Positions 1-7,378 of a DNA stretch of 12,964 nt are shown one piece after another. The stretch is from Aquirufa sp. (lineage in GTDB: Bacteria > Bacteroidota > Bacteroidia > Cytophagales > Spirosomataceae). The position numbers and the translations under genes were made by a program. Numbering within the stretch: position 1 is the first letter of the stretch; each line of letters opens with the position of its first letter. The stretch lies in contig JAURHT010000052.1 in NCBI GenBank assembly GCA_030833145.1, forward strand, positions 1 through 12,964, written 5' to 3'. Under the pieces are notes generated by a model. The model worked only from the letters and a program-made list of their open reading frames with translations. It was not told the DNA's origin and did not search any database.

Positions 1-1064
1 CGACCGTAGTGAATCCGTCCATCCACGATGTGGATGTATTTTCGATGGTGTCGGATGAATCTTTGGCCTATATTAACTTCATGAAGGTCATCAATGGGAC
101 GATTTTACAGTCGCAGACCTGGGAAGTGAAAAAGAAATTAGAAGAAGATGAGGCGGAATTGTTGACCATGTTAATTTGGGAGAAGCGGGATCAGTTTCAG
201 AGTAAGGCCAAAGAAATTATTACCAACATCCCCATGTCGATCGAATTCGAGGGCGCGAAAAATACGCTGCCTAGTCAAGGCGACAAGCGGAAGCTCCTGG
301 ATATGTCGCTGAAGAATGTCTTGTACTTCCGAAAAGAGAAAGCGGATCGCAAGGCGGCCGAGGAAAGTGGTGGCGATCGCAAGATGCGCGTGATGATTAA
401 GTTGAAAAACGATTTGCGCTTGAACGACCTACCTAAACACATCGAATGTTTCGATAACTCGAACTTGCAAGGCACGAATCCGGTCTCCGCGATGGTGTGT
501 TTCAAGAATTCGCTGCCGTCGAAAAAGGATTACCGCACCTTTACGCCTAAAACGGTCGAAGGCCCGGACGATTTTGCGACTATGTACGAGGTGATTACCC
601 GTAGATACACCCGCTTGCTGGAGGAAGAAGCCGAATTACCCAATTTGATCATCGTCGATGGAGGAAAGGGCCAATTGAGTTCTGCTTGCGATGCCTTGAA
701 GGCGATTGGATTGTATGGCCAAATCCCCATTATTGGCATCGCGAAGCGTTTAGAGGAGATTTATTTTCCAGAAGATAGCTTGCCCTTATATATAGATAAG
801 AAATCGGAGTCGTTGAAACTGATTCAGCAGTTGCGGGATGAGGCGCACCGGTTTGGGATTACGGCGCACAGAAATAAGCGAAGCAAGAATTTCATCGTGT
901 CGCAATTAGAGACGATGGATGGGATTGGAAAGTTGACGGCGGCTAAGTTGTTGAAAGCTTTTGGGACAGTGGCACAACTGAAGGAGGCGTCAGAAGAGGA
1001 TTTGGCCAAAGTCCTAGGCAAAATGAAAGCCCTCAAATTCAAAAAGCAATTAGAAAACCTCTAG
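1..1064 (+). CDS. uvrC: UvrABC excinuclease subunit C, C-terminal part (5' truncated by window edge)
   Basis: UvrC makes the two incisions flanking a DNA lesion in nucleotide excision repair, after UvrA and UvrB have located it. The frame is already open at base 3, so the N-terminal GIY-YIG nuclease domain lies outside the window; about 354 residues are visible. The RNase H-like endonuclease domain that makes the 5' incision is intact. Counting from the GTG at 9, its acidic residues sit in ECFDNSN (D149), GPDDF (D187/D188) and IVDGGKGQ (D217), and the family histidine is in RDEAHRF (H280). A helix-hairpin-helix DNA-binding domain follows at about residues 300-337 (METMDGIG-like hairpin, then a second FGTVAQLKEAS helix pair), ending at the natural C terminus. 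It converges with nuoK: its TAG stop (1062-1064) overlaps the nuoK stop. Nothing suggests a broken gene. Confidence 0.95.
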   Translation, partial: TVVNPSIHDVDVFSMVSDESLAYINFMKVINGTILQSQTWEVKKKLEEDEAELLTMLIWEKRDQFQSKAKEIITNIPMSIEFEGAKNTLPSQGDKRKLLDMSLKNVLYFRKEKADRKAAEESGGDRKMRVMIKLKNDLRLNDLPKHIECFDNSNLQGTNPVSAMVCFKNSLPSKKDYRTFTPKTVEGPDDFATMYEVITRRYTRLLEEEAELPNLIIVDGGKGQLSSACDALKAIGLYGQIPIIGIAKRLEEIYFPEDSLPLYIDKKSESLKLIQQLRDEAHRFGITAHRNKRSKNFIVSQLETMDGIGKLTAAKLLKAFGTVAQLKEASEEDLAKVLGKMKALKFKKQLENL

Positions 1065-1366
1065 TATTCGGATTTGAACTGATCCACCTCAATCGCGCGG
1101 TAATTTCGATACACTTGCAATACAATCGCCAAGGCAATCGCCATCTCGCAAACACCCACGACTAACACGAAAATACTCAGATACAAGCCTTGCAGCGAAG
1201 GATCATTTTTCGAAAAGGCCACCAAGTTCAGGTTGGCCGCATTCAAAATCAATTCGATTCCCATCAACACGAAAATCGTATTCTTCTTTACTAGCAAAAT
1301 CGATAATCCCGTCGCAAACAGAAACGCAGACACCCACAAGAAATAGATTACTGGAATATCAGTCAT
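1061..1366 (-). CDS. nuoK: NADH-quinone oxidoreductase subunit K
   Basis: Small antiporter-like membrane subunit of respiratory complex I, part of the proton-translocating arm. The 101-residue product has three hydrophobic segments (about residues 5-26, 29-50 and 60-85), the usual NuoK length and topology. Two buried glutamates of the family are present: E38 in MGIELILNAANLNLVAF and E74 in VCEMAIALAI. The frame stays open further upstream to a TTG at 1381, but the ATG at 1366 gives the normal NuoK N terminus (MTDIPVIYFLW) and overlaps the end of nuoJ by 8 bases, as expected for translational coupling. It is the last gene of the unit: nuoL, which commonly follows nuoK, is absent and the gene instead meets uvrC tail to tail. 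Confidence 0.96.
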   Translation of the reverse strand: MTDIPVIYFLWVSAFLFATGLSILLVKKNTIFVLMGIELILNAANLNLVAFSKNDPSLQGLYLSIFVLVVGVCEMAIALAIVLQVYRNYRAIEVDQFKSEY

Positions 1367-1865
1367 GGTTCTTCGAGACAAAAGTGGCGCCTATCAAGGC
1401 AATCAATAAAAATACGCCGGCTAATTCGAAAGGGAAGGCATATTCAGTCAATAAGCCTAGACCTACTTCCCGTAATTTAGACTCCCCGGTTACTGGCAAA
1501 TTATTGATCCAAGGACCTTTCGTAAATAACCAGAAGAGGCCTAAGAAAAAAGATAATCCAATCGAAATAGGCAATAAACGACTCGACTCCCGTGTGATAA
1601 GGTGATTCTTTCCTGTTTTAGAATCCGTTTGATTGGTTAACATAATCCCGAATAGAATCAGAATCAGCACCCCTCCCACATATACTAGTAAGTGTGCGAC
1701 TGCTAATACGTCTGCATAAGCTAACACATAAAGTCCAGCTAAACCAAGCATGGTTAAGAACATCGCCAAAGCCGCGTACAACAAATTCTTCGTCCACAAC
1801 ATCGATAGCGCGCTTCCGCACGTCAACAAGGCTAAAACTAAGAAAGCGAGAACTAAGGGGCTCAT
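1359..1865 (-). CDS. nuoJ: NADH-quinone oxidoreductase subunit J
   Basis: Membrane subunit of complex I that packs against NuoA, NuoH and NuoK near the quinone-site end of the proton-pumping arm. The 168-residue product has five hydrophobic stretches; the conserved third one contains LLVYVGGVLILILFGIML, the NuoJ signature helix with its tyrosine and glycine pair. A polar loop (about residues 77-95) separates helices 3 and 4, and the last helix ends in a short NHD tail. The ATG start overlaps the nuoI stop as ATGA (1862-1865), and the 3' end overlaps nuoK by 8 bases, so the three nuo genes should be translated from one mRNA. Length is normal for the family. Confidence 0.95.
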   Translation of the reverse strand: MSPLVLAFLVLALLTCGSALSMLWTKNLLYAALAMFLTMLGLAGLYVLAYADVLAVAHLLVYVGGVLILILFGIMLTNQTDSKTGKNHLITRESSRLLPISIGLSFFLGLFWLFTKGPWINNLPVTGESKLREVGLGLLTEYAFPFELAGVFLLIALIGATFVSKNHD

Positions 1866-2560
1866 TCGGCGTCTGGTTTAGGCTTTGGTTTAAAACTAGG
1901 CTTGAAAGCGGGTTTGAAGGCCGGTTTAGGAGTAGCAGGTTTTTCTTCAGTTGACTCGGTAGTCGGCGCTTCGGTAGGTGTTGCCACTTTCGCTGCCTCT
2001 TTCGCGGCTTCCTTCTCTGCCACAAATTGTTCGTACAAAGCGCGTTTTTCAGCTGCTTGTTCTGGTGTCAAATTCGCGAATTCAAAGTTATGTTCCTTTA
2101 CATCGAAGACGGAGAAATCGTATTCCGAAGTCATCGTTAAACATTCCGTTGGACAAACCGTGGTACAGAGGCCGCAGAAGCAGCATTTGGACATGTCAAT
2201 ATCGAATTTCGCGGCATATAAACGAATGGGCGAACCATCCGATGCGGTTCCTACTAGACCCGTCGCTTTGATTGGATCGATTTCGATGCAATCCACCGGA
2301 CATACTTTCACACATTTATCACAGACGATGCAATCGTCCATCTCATTGTGCAATTGGTAACGTCCATTAACTGGAGTAGGTATTTGTTGCTGGGGATATT
2401 GTAGCGTTACAATACCAGCCTTTTGATTAAAATAATCAGGATCTTGGACATTTTGAATACTGCGCTGGTTGCGGGCCGCCCAAGCGTGCTTCCACGTCAA
2501 AGCCATCCCCTTTCGAGTGCTTTGAATTCCATCCAATATTGATTTGAAATAGGCTTTCAT
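1862..2560 (-). CDS. nuoI: NADH-quinone oxidoreductase subunit I (2[4Fe-4S] ferredoxin-like) with long repetitive tail
   Basis: Peripheral-arm subunit of complex I that carries clusters N6a and N6b and passes electrons toward the quinone-reducing subunits. Two complete CxxCxxCxxxCP motifs are visible: C77, C80, C83, C87 and C126, C129, C132, C136. These are the ligands for two [4Fe-4S] clusters. The ATG at 2560 is chosen because it gives the family-like N terminus MKAYFKSILDGI and begins one base after the E1 stop; an upstream in-frame start at 2623 would lie inside the E1 gene. The product is 232 residues, against about 180 in E. coli NuoI. The extra length is a C-terminal extension from about residue 165: an Ala/Glu/Lys-rich helix-like segment, then a Pro/Thr/Lys stretch with near-repeats AFKP-AFKP-SFKP-KPKP. 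The tail has no cysteines and is unlikely to affect the clusters. Confidence 0.95.
   Translation of the reverse strand: MKAYFKSILDGIQSTRKGMALTWKHAWAARNQRSIQNVQDPDYFNQKAGIVTLQYPQQQIPTPVNGRYQLHNEMDDCIVCDKCVKVCPVDCIEIDPIKATGLVGTASDGSPIRLYAAKFDIDMSKCCFCGLCTTVCPTECLTMTSEYDFSVFDVKEHNFEFANLTPEQAAEKRALYEQFVAEKEAAKEAAKVATPTEAPTTESTEEKPATPKPAFKPAFKPSFKPKPKPDAE
1874..1930 (-). repeat. Short FKP tandem repeat at the NuoI C terminus
   Basis: Codons for NuoI residues 211-229 encode a run of four-residue units (AFKP, AFKP, SFKP, then KPKP). The DNA is correspondingly repetitive, with 12-base near-copies. The units are imperfect at the nucleotide level, so this is an old or drifting repeat rather than a fresh slippage product. 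Confidence 0.6.
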
Positions 2561-2561
2561 C

Positions 2562-4973
2562 TTAAAAATAGATGGCTGGGTAGGTCGAAGGATCAGATTC
2601 GCGCATGATTTCGTAGACGGCATCTACGATATTTTCCGTATTCGGTTTGGAGAAATAATCCCCATCCGAACTATAGGCCGGTCGGTGAGCCGTTGCTGCG
2701 ATACAAACGGCTGGACTTTCTAACCAAGTGAAGGCTCCCTGTTTGTCCAACACCTCTTGCATCATATAAGCCGACGCGCCTCCTGGCATATCTTCATCTG
2801 CAAAAATAACGCGGTGTGTCTTTTGTATGGATGCTAAAATGCTGTGGTGGCGATCAAAAGGCAATAAAGTCTGGGCATCGATCACTTCCACGGAGATTCC
2901 TAATCCCGCCAAAGTCTCCGCCGCCTCCATCACAATCCGGCACATCGAACCGTACGTCACCACCGTAATATCCGTACCCTCTCGCAATATTTCTGGAATG
3001 CCTAACGGCACCTCGATTTCGGTTAAATTAGACGGCATGGGCTCTTTTAAACGGTAGCCGTTCAAACATTCGATCACAATTCCCGGATCATCACCCTTTA
3101 AAAGCGTGCGATACATCCCAGCAGCCTGCGTCATATTACGAGGCACACAGAAATGAACGCCACGCAAACCGTTAATTAAAACGGCCATAGGACTTCCCGA
3201 ATGCCAAATCCCCTCTAAACGGTGACCCCTCGTGCGAAGAATCATGGGTGCTTTTTGGCCTCCTGCTGTTCTATAATGCAAACAAGCCCAATCATCCGAC
3301 AAAATAGGGAAAGGGTAAAATATATAATCCAAATATTGAATCTCAACAATAGGCTTTAGACCGCGCATCGCGGCACCAATTCCTTGGCCGACAATACTTA
3401 CTTCGCGGATTCCCGTATCCGTTACTTTCAATGGCCCGTAGATATCTTGTAATCCTGCCAAAGTTTGATTCACATCCCCTATTTTCCCAACGTCCTCTCC
3501 TAAGATAAATACGCGTGGATCCTGTAAGAACTGCGAAAATGCCTTGTTTAGAATCTCTCTTCCATCTACTAAGGACGGCTCCTTTTCATAGGTTGGCTTA
3601 ACCCCTTCAATCAACAAAGGTGACTCATCTGACTCACTCATTTGATGAGAGCTGAAACGTCTTCTGTTTAATTTTTCGAGGTCATCAAGCCATTTGCGGA
3701 GTAACTTAACCGCAGGCCCTTGGTAGAAACGAAAAGCACGCAACGTCTTACGACCCGCCCTTACTAAATCACTAAAAATAGGATAAGGAAGGGCGTTTAA
3801 CTCATCGATGATGGGCTGCAATAAACCAGGTTCGTTCGTCGACTCTAATAGGTTCTTCGCGATGCGTAAAAACCCTTTTTTATCCACATCAACTGAGGCC
3901 ATATAGGCTGCAAAGGCTTCTTTTTGGTATTTGCGTGCTAAAACAACGGCCTCCTCGTCAATTGCTTTTAGCTGCTCTTCTGAGGCGATATTTTGAGCCA
4001 ATACCCATTTACGGAATAATACATTGCAATCCGCCTCTAACTCCCAAGCTAGACGCTCAGCTGACTTATAGCGTTCGTGTGATCCGGACGCGGAGTGACC
4101 TTGCGGTTGCGTACATTCTACCACGTGAACTAGGCAAGGAACAAAGTCCTTACGCGCTAGATCTGCCGCCTTTTGATAAGCCGCTACTAAACCTGGATAA
4201 TCCCAGGCTTTTACTTGTATGATTTCTAATCCTTTCTCCTGCTCATTACGCTGATAACCCGCTAGAGCCTTTGAAATAGACGATTTTGTCGTTTGAAACT
4301 CAATAGGTACGGAGATGCCATAACCATCATCCCAGACTGAAAAGACGATGGGAATCTGTAATACACCAGCGGCATTGATACACTCTAAAAACATTCCTTC
4401 AGACGTGGATGCATCACCAATCGTGGTGAAACAAACTTCCTGACCTTGCTTAGAGAAAAGCGCCTCATGCTCTTTCAAATCCGCTCTTTCTCGGTACATT
4501 TTAGAGGCATAAGCGATGCCTAAGGCACGCGGTATTTGGCCAGCGGTAGACGAAATCCCGGCCACGGTATTGTAACGAGACGTTTGATCCAGCCATTTCC
4601 CTTCCTCATCCAGCCAGCGCGTGGCGTGGTGATTATTCATCTGACGCCCACCAGAATGGGGGTCAAATTGAATGTCTGGATGACCGTATAATTGGGCAAA
4701 ATACTGTGGCCAAGTTAAATCCCCGATAGCGGCACCAATGGTTTGGTCTCTGTAATAACCGGAGATATAATCTCCTGGGCGCATAGAACGTGCTAAAGCA
4801 ATTTGGCATAACTCTTTTCCATCCCCATAAATACCAAACTTCGCCCGACCAGAAAACACCTCTTTTCGCACCAAAAGACTACAAGCGCGGCTGATGGCAG
4901 CCAAACGGTAGTCCTCGAGCACTGAAGCAGGATCGAAGGAAAGTGTAGGATTAGAAAAAGTAAATGAATTCAA
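2562..4973 (-). CDS. Fused 2-oxoacid dehydrogenase E1 alpha/beta (branched-chain-type, TPP-dependent)
   Basis: Single-chain E1 component of a branched-chain-type 2-oxoacid dehydrogenase complex; it decarboxylates the 2-oxoacid on thiamine diphosphate and transfers the acyl group to a lipoyl E2. Numbered from the TTG at 5009, the alpha half covers about residues 30-375, with TPP/Mg region GDASTSEG (198-205) ending in WDDGYGIS (226-233). A charged linker (about 380-480) joins it to the beta half (about 481-800), with FILGEDVG (501-508), the DTGIRE-VGQGIGAA region and a transketolase C-terminal domain (ITVVTYGS to the end). The frame opens at TTG 5009, but a candidate promoter lies at 4996-5026, so I place the start at the in-frame TTG 4973; GTG 4922 is another option. 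No ATG precedes the conserved region. It is the first gene of the unit, one base before nuoI. Substrate (branched-chain, pyruvate or other) cannot be told from sequence. Homologues are sometimes labelled tungsten formylmethanofuran dehydrogenase, which the domains contradict. Confidence 0.92.
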   Translation of the reverse strand: MNSFTFSNPTLSFDPASVLEDYRLAAISRACSLLVRKEVFSGRAKFGIYGDGKELCQIALARSMRPGDYISGYYRDQTIGAAIGDLTWPQYFAQLYGHPDIQFDPHSGGRQMNNHHATRWLDEEGKWLDQTSRYNTVAGISSTAGQIPRALGIAYASKMYRERADLKEHEALFSKQGQEVCFTTIGDASTSEGMFLECINAAGVLQIPIVFSVWDDGYGISVPIEFQTTKSSISKALAGYQRNEQEKGLEIIQVKAWDYPGLVAAYQKAADLARKDFVPCLVHVVECTQPQGHSASGSHERYKSAERLAWELEADCNVLFRKWVLAQNIASEEQLKAIDEEAVVLARKYQKEAFAAYMASVDVDKKGFLRIAKNLLESTNEPGLLQPIIDELNALPYPIFSDLVRAGRKTLRAFRFYQGPAVKLLRKWLDDLEKLNRRRFSSHQMSESDESPLLIEGVKPTYEKEPSLVDGREILNKAFSQFLQDPRVFILGEDVGKIGDVNQTLAGLQDIYGPLKVTDTGIREVSIVGQGIGAAMRGLKPIVEIQYLDYIFYPFPILSDDWACLHYRTAGGQKAPMILRTRGHRLEGIWHSGSPMAVLINGLRGVHFCVPRNMTQAAGMYRTLLKGDDPGIVIECLNGYRLKEPMPSNLTEIEVPLGIPEILREGTDITVVTYGSMCRIVMEAAETLAGLGISVEVIDAQTLLPFDRHHSILASIQKTHRVIFADEDMPGGASAYMMQEVLDKQGAFTWLESPAVCIAATAHRPAYSSDGDYFSKPNTENIVDAVYEIMRESDPSTYPAIYF

Positions 4974-4995
4974 ATGCTTGGTCTTATTAAACACG

Positions 4996-5026
4996 TAAAA
5001 ATACAACAAAATCCTCGGCCTCCAAA
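4996..5026 (-). promoter_or_regulatory. Candidate Bacteroidota promoter for the E1-nuoIJK unit
   Basis: Reading the minus strand, TTTG (5026-5023) is followed after 19 bases by TATTTTTA (5003-4996), which differs from the TAnnTTTG consensus only at its last base. The implied transcription start near 4989 would exclude the upstream TTG codons as starts. This is a consensus match by eye, not a measured start site. Confidence 0.45.
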
Positions 5027-5045
5027 CAGAATCCAGACAAGAAAC

Positions 5046-5076
5046 TTGTCGAAATCTTTTATTGTTTATAGATTTG
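5046..5076 (+). promoter_or_regulatory. Bacteroidota-type promoter for the DUF1573 gene
   Basis: TTG at 5046-5048 is separated by 20 bases from TAGATTTG at 5069-5076, an exact match to the Bacteroidota -7 element TAnnTTTG with normal spacing to the -33 element. Transcription would begin near 5083, about 20 bases before the ATG at 5106. It is the best promoter match in the window and lies back to back with the E1 promoter. Confidence 0.65.
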
Positions 5077-5105
5077 AACCGTATATAAAACCAATGAAAT
5101 TAGAT

Positions 5106-5483
5106 ATGAAAAAATTAATCGCCCTATTTGCGCTTGTTTTAGGCTTTGCCTTCACTTCGAACGCGCAAGGTGCTTTGAAATTCAAACAAGAAAAGCACGA
5201 TTTCGGAACCATCACAGAGGGAACTATTGCCACGTATAGCTTTGAATTCACAAACACAGGGAAAACACCTGTTGTTATTTCTAATGTACAACCATCTTGT
5301 GGATGTACTACTCCAGATTGGACAAGAGAGCCAGTTATGCCAGGTAAAACCGGTAAAGTAACGGCTTCGTACAATTCAGCTGGTCGCCCAGGAAACTTCA
5401 ACAAAACCGTAACCGTTATTAATAACGGCGAAGTTTCTCAAATCGTTTTAGCGATTCAAGGTAGCGTTGCTGCTAAGAAATAA
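5106..5483 (+). CDS. Secreted DUF1573 domain protein
   Basis: The 125-residue product starts with a clear signal peptide (MKKLIALFALVLGFAFTSNA, cleavage probably before QG), followed by one DUF1573 domain. That family is predicted to adopt an Ig/MSP-like beta sandwich. Diagnostic stretches are KHDFGTITEGTIATYSFEFTNTG and VQPSCGCTTPDW, with the CGCT pair at residues 65-68, and it ends soon after the last beta strand. An in-frame ATG at 5094 would add four residues (MKLD), but the 5106 start gives the cleaner signal peptide and a normal leader length from the promoter at 5046-5076. No biochemical function is established for this family; the two closely spaced cysteines could form a disulfide or bind metal after export, which is inference. 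The gene is monocistronic, flanked by its own promoter and a strong terminator. Confidence 0.9.
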   Translation: MKKLIALFALVLGFAFTSNAQGALKFKQEKHDFGTITEGTIATYSFEFTNTGKTPVVISNVQPSCGCTTPDWTREPVMPGKTGKVTASYNSAGRPGNFNKTVTVINNGEVSQIVLAIQGSVAAKK

Positions 5484-5499
5484 ATTAGCTCTTATTCAT

Positions 5500-5535
5500 A
5501 AAAAAGCTCTCTGTTCATCGCAGAGAGCTTTTTTT
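5500..5535. terminator. Bidirectional intrinsic terminator
   Basis: A perfect 14-bp stem pairs AAAAAAGCTCTCTG (5500-5513) with CAGAGAGCTTTTTT (5521-5534) around the 7-base loop TTCATCG. The stem is flanked by A on the left and T on the right, so it forms a hairpin plus U-tract on either strand. It lies 16 bases after the DUF1573 stop and 2 bases beyond the stop of the converging cytochrome gene, so it should end both transcripts. Confidence 0.92.
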
Positions 5536-5537
5536 AT

Positions 5538-7376
5538 TTAGTCGTGGTTCTTCAGACCTTCGGTTTCCCGCAGGCCATTAATCCAACCTGCAATCTTCAA
5601 CACATCCGCCTTAGGCACATGACTCATGGGTGCCATTTCAGTAGCAAAGTCTGGCCAGTTTTGGGGATTAGGTTTGTAAACTAACTCTAAAATTTTCTGG
5701 TTCGAATAATTACGCTTGGCGATTTCAGTAAAGGCAGGCCCCACTAATTTGCTGTCCTTCGCGTGGCAAGCGGAGCAGGTATGTTTCTTCAATAGACCCG
5801 CAATCCCTAATTCATAACCCATCGAATTTTTAACGGTGGTTGATGCCACTGTTGTTTTAATCTCCGTAGAAGGCGCCGCAGCCATTAAAGCAGGCCCCGC
5901 TGGAATCTCATTCAAGGTATAATAAGCCGTTTCGTGCAACAATGGCTCCCCTTTCTCATTCAACACCCCTTTCAAGGTGAATTCGTGAATGAAGAACTGG
6001 CGAATTCCATCGATGGAAATGCGGACTTTCTTGTGATCTGCTGACACCTCTACCCCTTTGATTTTCAAGTCTTTTAACTCGATAATTGGGCTACCGTATT
6101 GGTGTTGGTATTTGTAGATATACGAGCGAATTGCATAGGATGCTGCTTTCTTAACGGAATTCACATCGACAGGCTGTGTAAAGCTAAACTCAAAACCATC
6201 TGATTTCGCCTTGATCATATCGATTTCAAATGGCATACTACCGTTCCAAAACAAACGTTGCAAACCGAAATCATCCTTCCCTGTGCTTCCCCAACCACGA
6301 GAGGTCATTCCCACGAACATGCTGCCATCTAAGCCAAAACGTTCGCGTAAAATACCCGACTGGAATCCTTCGCGGTAGTTAATCGCAAATCCTTGGTATA
6401 CACCGTTTACTTTCTCAAGACCCATACGCATCACTTTGGATTGTCCTTGATCTGCCACGAAATACTGGCCAGGGAACGGGCTAAATTTGCCTTTTGTCGT
6501 GTCTTGTAATATGTCTGAAGTAGAAATCCCCATGATCGCGTGAGGGAACCAGACAGCAGGTAATTTAATCTTTGGATTTTTCTTCGCTGCCTCAAACATC
6601 GGTGAGCCGTTATCTTGAATCTCTTCTAAGCTAAGTTTCAAGGGGCTATTCGGTTCTTTGGCCCATTTAAGACCGCCTGGGTTTCCTGCAAAGTCACCCT
6701 TTGCTAAGTGCGTTACGCGACCAGAACCAACCCAATCTCCTTGGTTTTCGCCGTAGAATAAGTCCCCCTCGTCATTAAAACTGTAACCTGCTGGAGAGCG
6801 CAAACCACCTGCAAAAGGCTCCATTTTCCCGTCTGGAGAGATTTTAACGAACCAGCCGCGCCATTTGGCAAACTTACCTTCACCAAAACCCACCCACGCT
6901 AAATTCAAACTCACCCACATATCACCGTTCTTATCAATCACGGGACCGTAAGTGTATTCGTGGTAGTTTCCAGATAGATCAAATTGGTAGATCGGCTCAT
7001 ATAAATCCGCCACACCATCGCGATCCGTATCTGAGATCTTTGTTAACTCACCGCGTTGGGAGCAATAAAATGCACCATCCTTGTAGGCAAGACCTAACAC
7101 CTCGTGCAAACCGCTTGCGAAACGACGGTAATAGGTTTGGTGACTCGATTTTTGGTAGGGATTCTCCACAATCCAAATCTCCCCTCTCCGCGTACTGACC
7201 GCCAAACGGCCATCCGGCATCGTTGCTAAGCCGCCCACCTCTAAATAGATCTCTTTCGGGATGGGAAGGGTCTTAATTTCGTAATAATCCTGCTCCTTTT
7301 TAGAAGTCGGTTTTGTTTGCGCAAAAGCACCTAGCGCTACTGCAAACAATAAAACAAAGGCTGTATATTTTTTCAT
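5538..7376 (-). CDS. Exported beta-propeller (PQQ-dehydrogenase-like) protein with C-terminal cytochrome c domain
   Basis: A 612-residue exported protein. A signal peptide (residues 1-20, MKKYTAFVLLFAVALGAFAQ) is followed by a glucose/sorbosone dehydrogenase-like beta-propeller at about residues 40-385 (repeats such as GGLATMPDGRLAVSTRRGEI, VIDKNGDMWVS and GQYFVADQGQSKVMRM). A beta-rich connector follows (about 385-490), then a class I cytochrome c domain (about 515-605). Haem attachment is CSACH (534-538); the distal ligand is probably a methionine in MAPM (581 or 584). It may oxidise or bind a sugar-like substrate and pass electrons to haem c; PQQ binding cannot be shown from sequence, and many propellers of this sort lack proven enzyme activity. 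The ATG at 7376 is preferred over an in-frame TTG at 7385 because it begins the signal peptide. It starts 2 bases after the DUF1080 gene, so the two are one operon ending at the hairpin at 5500-5535. Confidence 0.88.
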   Translation of the reverse strand: MKKYTAFVLLFAVALGAFAQTKPTSKKEQDYYEIKTLPIPKEIYLEVGGLATMPDGRLAVSTRRGEIWIVENPYQKSSHQTYYRRFASGLHEVLGLAYKDGAFYCSQRGELTKISDTDRDGVADLYEPIYQFDLSGNYHEYTYGPVIDKNGDMWVSLNLAWVGFGEGKFAKWRGWFVKISPDGKMEPFAGGLRSPAGYSFNDEGDLFYGENQGDWVGSGRVTHLAKGDFAGNPGGLKWAKEPNSPLKLSLEEIQDNGSPMFEAAKKNPKIKLPAVWFPHAIMGISTSDILQDTTKGKFSPFPGQYFVADQGQSKVMRMGLEKVNGVYQGFAINYREGFQSGILRERFGLDGSMFVGMTSRGWGSTGKDDFGLQRLFWNGSMPFEIDMIKAKSDGFEFSFTQPVDVNSVKKAASYAIRSYIYKYQHQYGSPIIELKDLKIKGVEVSADHKKVRISIDGIRQFFIHEFTLKGVLNEKGEPLLHETAYYTLNEIPAGPALMAAAPSTEIKTTVASTTVKNSMGYELGIAGLLKKHTCSACHAKDSKLVGPAFTEIAKRNYSNQKILELVYKPNPQNWPDFATEMAPMSHVPKADVLKIAGWINGLRETEGLKNHD

Positions 7377-7378
7377 CG

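Noticed and set aside
1061..1400. Possible terminator at the uvrC/nuoK junction
   Set aside because: Inspected both strands around 1000-1130; no stem with a T-tract found.
1902..2360. Plus-strand 152-codon ORF antisense to nuoI
   Set aside because: Alanine/serine-rich translation is the complement of the NuoI tail and cluster-binding region, which is clearly the real coding strand.
3935..4222. Plus-strand 95-codon ORF inside the E1 gene
   Set aside because: Fully antisense to a well-conserved enzyme, with no promoter or domain.
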